Below are positions 62,051 through 64,000 of a stretch of DNA of 64,000 bases, piece after piece (position 1 is the first letter of the stretch; each line of letters starts with the position of its first letter). The notes under the pieces are model-generated. The model saw only the letters and a list, made by a program, of their open reading frames with translations. It ran no database searches and was not told the DNA's origin. The stretch comes from JAFAGX01 sp035623335 (GTDB taxonomy: Bacteria; Acidobacteriota; Terriglobia; Terriglobales; Acidobacteriaceae), in NCBI GenBank assembly GCA_035623335.1, contig DASPTQ010000124.1, forward strand, positions 1 to 64,000, in the 5' to 3' direction. A program made the translations under genes and the position numbers.

Positions 62051-62089
62051 TCCGGTTAGCCGGGGGGGTCTACCGCCAGCTAAGCCGGA
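62051..62089 (-). terminator. stem-loop after nrdJ (possible terminator)
   Basis: TCCGGTTAGC (62051-62060) pairs with GCTAAGCCGGA (62079-62089) with one bulged base, closing an 18-base loop. It lies 15 bases after the nrdJ stop on the minus strand. Downstream on that strand the sequence has only a short TTTT about 15 bases away, so rho-independent termination is plausible but not textbook. Confidence 0.5.
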
Positions 62090-62103
62090 CCATGATCTCT
62101 GCT

Positions 62104-64000
62104 TTAGGAGCACCCGCTGGTACTGCCACAGCTCATACAGCGATAGCAGCTTCCGTTCCTGGTCATGATCGAGCCACAGAAGCTGCAGGTGGGGGCGTCT
62201 CCCATGTCCACAAGTCCCGCCAGCGCATCGGCCGCGTGCACCGATCCGGTGGTTGGCCGGGGAGCGGCCGAACCGAGGTCACCCATTTCGGCGGGCGGGT
62301 TCACCGGCTTGGGTCGCAAGTTCTCAAACAGGAGCTGCTGCTGACCGGTCAGAAAGCGCATATGCAGCCAGCGGAAGATGTAGTCCATGACCGATTTGGC
62401 AAATCCGATCTCGGGATTGTTCGACCAGCCGCTCGGCTCAAAGCGAGTGTGGGCAAACTTCTCGCACAGTAGCTTTAACGGCACGCCGTGCTGCAAGGCA
62501 ATGGATACGGCGCAGGCAAAGCTGTCCATCAAGCCGCTGACCGTCGAGCCTTCCTTGGCCATGGTGATGAAAATCTCTCCCGGGTCACCGCTCGGGTAGA
62601 GGCCCACCGTGATGTAGCCCTCATGGCCGCCCACATTGAATTTGTGAGTGACCGACATGCGCTCTTCCGGAAGCTTGTGCCGTACGGCGCGGGGCGGCGC
62701 GTTGAAATTCTCCGGCTCGGCCGCGACTTGCGCCGAACGGGCCTCCTCGCCCGGAGCAGCGGCCGTCTTGGTGCCGGCAGCACTCAGGGGCTGCGACTTC
62801 TTGCATCCGTCACGATAGATGGCCACCGCCTTTAACCCCAGCTTCCAGGCCTCGAGGTAGGCCTCCATGATGTCTTCGACCGAGGCCGATTCCGGTAAAT
62901 TGACGGTTTTTGAGATCGCTCCCGAAATAAACGGCTGCACCGCCGCCATCATCTTAAGGTGGCCCAGATAATGGATCGAACGCGTCCCCTTGGCCGGTTT
63001 GAACGAACAATCAAACACCGCCAAATCCTCCTCGCGGATCTGCGGCGCCCCTTCGATGGTTCCTGTGGCATCGATGTAGCTGACGATTTTATCCGCTTCC
63101 TCATGCGAGTAGCCCAGCTTGAACAAAGCCGTGGGCACGGTGTTGTTCACGATCTTGATCATCCCGCCGCCCACTAGCTTCTTGTACTTCACCAGGGCAA
63201 GATCGGGCTCGACTCCGGTAGTGTCGCAGTCCATCATGAAGCCGATGGTGCCGGTAGGCGCGAGCACGGTAACTTGGGAGTTGCGATAGCCGAATTTTTC
63301 TCCGTGGGCCAGGGCCTCGTCCCAGCAGGCTTTCGAAGCTTCGTACAGCGAAGCGGGAACGTTGCTTTTGTTAATGTTGTTGACCGAGGCCCGATGCATA
63401 CGGATGACGTCGAGGAACGGCTCGCGGTTGATATACCAACCGACGGCGGCTCCGCCCGGCAGGGTCGACCCAGGCTCGACCTCGCTCAGCGGGCTCCCTT
63501 GGCCCGCTGGAACCAGGGGCGAGCAGAGTTCGGCGATCCGTGACGACTGCAGATAGGCCTCTCCGCACATGATGGCCGTGAGGCAGGCAGCGTAATCGCG
63601 TCCCGCGTCAGAGTCGTAGGGAAGGCCGGCGGCCATCAGCAAGGCGCCCAGATTGGCATAGCCGAGGCCAAGCGGACGATAGTCGTGCGAGTTGCGCGCG
63701 ATCATCTCGGTGGGGTAGCCGGCGTTGTCCACCAGAATTTCCTGGGCGGTGATCATGACGTCGACCGCGTGACGATAGGCCTCGACGTCAAAGCTCCCAT
63801 TGGGAGCAAACTTCAGCAGGTTAAGGCTGGCCAGGTTGCAAGCCGAGTCGTCGAGGAACATGTACTCACTGCAGTTGTGAACCACCAGACCATTGGCGGA
63901 AAAGTGGCTGGTGACAGGCTCGGTCAAATCGAAGACCGCCTCCTCGCCTTCGGCCTCAACACTCTCCACCGCATCGGTTAAGGAATCGCTATAGACGCCA
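62104..64000 (-). CDS. nrdJ: adenosylcobalamin-dependent (class II) ribonucleoside-diphosphate reductase, 3' part, intein-containing
   Basis: Makes deoxynucleotides using a B12-generated radical, in the cytoplasm. The gene runs off the right edge; 589 residues of reductase are visible up to 63873. The reductase sequence begins at CSEYMFLDDSACNLASLNL. Its first Cys fits the radical Cys of the NxCxE motif (Glu two residues on), and the Cys eleven residues later fits the redox partner. LAPTGTIGFMMDCDTTGVEPDL, the phosphate-binding region, and a Cys-rich tail (CSFCGSIM...CYRCMSCG) follow. What precedes the radical Cys is not reductase but an intein C-terminus (see the separate entry). The stop TAA is the complement of 62104-62106. 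Confidence 0.95.
   Translation of the reverse strand, partial: GVYSDSLTDAVESVEAEGEEAVFDLTEPVTSHFSANGLVVHNCSEYMFLDDSACNLASLNLLKFAPNGSFDVEAYRHAVDVMITAQEILVDNAGYPTEMIARNSHDYRPLGLGYANLGALLMAAGLPYDSDAGRDYAACLTAIMCGEAYLQSSRIAELCSPLVPAGQGSPLSEVEPGSTLPGGAAVGWYINREPFLDVIRMHRASVNNINKSNVPASLYEASKACWDEALAHGEKFGYRNSQVTVLAPTGTIGFMMDCDTTGVEPDLALVKYKKLVGGGMIKIVNNTVPTALFKLGYSHEEADKIVSYIDATGTIEGAPQIREEDLAVFDCSFKPAKGTRSIHYLGHLKMMAAVQPFISGAISKTVNLPESASVEDIMEAYLEAWKLGLKAVAIYRDGCKKSQPLSAAGTKTAAAPGEEARSAQVAAEPENFNAPPRAVRHKLPEERMSVTHKFNVGGHEGYITVGLYPSGDPGEIFITMAKEGSTVSGLMDSFACAVSIALQHGVPLKLLCEKFAHTRFEPSGWSNNPEIGFAKSVMDYIFRWLHMRFLTGQQQLLFENLRPKPVNPPAEMGDLGSAAPRPTTGSVHAADALAGLVDMGDAPTCSFCGSIMTRNGSCYRCMSCGSTSGCS
63874..64000 (-). 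other. C-terminal splicing region of an intein in nrdJ (partial)
   Basis: Forty-two residues in frame with nrdJ end in AVFDLTEPVTSHFSANGLVVHN, directly followed by Cys. This is the intein block F (VxDLT-x-H-F-x-ANGLVVHN) and block G: His-Asn as penultimate and last residues and Cys as the +1 extein nucleophile, all required for protein splicing. It lies at codons for residues before Cys33 of the visible frame (Asn codon 63874-63876). The rest of the intein, including any homing endonuclease, is beyond the window. Confidence 0.88.

Noticed and set aside
1..64000. CRISPR arrays, insertion sequences, prophage or plasmid genes
   Set aside because: No regularly spaced repeats, transposase, integrase, capsid or replication genes were found in the window.

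Overview
The window is 64 kb of GC-rich bacterial chromosome. It most resembles an acidobacterium of the Koribacter/Terriglobia kind. The clues are a 1,210-residue Oar-like TonB-dependent receptor with an N-terminal carboxypeptidase-regulatory domain, a DUF3300/DUF2950 pair, several Tat-exported Gfo/Idh- and sugar-isomerase-type proteins, secreted metallopeptidases, many paralogous TPR proteins and a B12-dependent ribonucleotide reductase. The taxonomy is inferred from gene content only; no rRNA gene is present.

Layout. 0-12 kb is core: a secreted TPR protein, a YtxH protein, the haem genes hemE-hemH-hemG (the first two overlap by 4 bases), lipid II flippase murJ, a bactofilin, RNase R and a tRNA-Pro(GGG). 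11.8-16 kb is a decayed accessory stretch: a TonB-receptor C-terminal remnant, a short helix-turn-helix-like remnant, a lipoprotein arylsulfotransferase, and a TPR/adenylate-cyclase-like gene broken by at least two frameshifts plus the tail of a second copy. 16-27.6 kb is the most distinctive region. A TonB receptor and a secreted alpha/beta hydrolase point left. A FadR-type regulator, a 3-hydroxyisobutyrate-dehydrogenase-like enzyme, 2-oxoacid dehydrogenase E1alpha and E1beta, an M24 creatinase/prolidase-like protein and an E2 acyltransferase point right. FadR-type operators sit at both divergent promoters. I read this as one uptake-and-catabolism module of unknown substrate.

27.6-37 kb holds a split chromate transporter, a CYTH-like protein, DUF3300 and DUF2950 envelope proteins, a small beta-barrel, cysteine desulfurase, a 49-residue cysteine-rich protein behind a strong promoter, and a CheY-like receiver. 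37-51 kb holds tsaD, an M1-type and an MA-type secreted peptidase, two Tat-exported sugar-metabolism-type proteins, a degenerate PP2C-like protein followed by a DUF2950 scrap, an M49-like peptidase, a SurA-like chaperone, a YhaM-like HD nuclease and glycine C-acetyltransferase. 51-62 kb holds pyrC-pyrB-pyrR, a zinc-ribbon membrane protein, a lipoprotein, a secreted GH3 enzyme, a GAF protein, miaA, a DUF4097-like protein with seven TGDG repeats, DinB and an exported RidA.

The right edge carries the 3' part of nrdJ (class II ribonucleotide reductase). Its first visible residues are not reductase but the C-terminal splicing segment of an intein, placed immediately before the catalytic cysteine. 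The intein body lies beyond the window.
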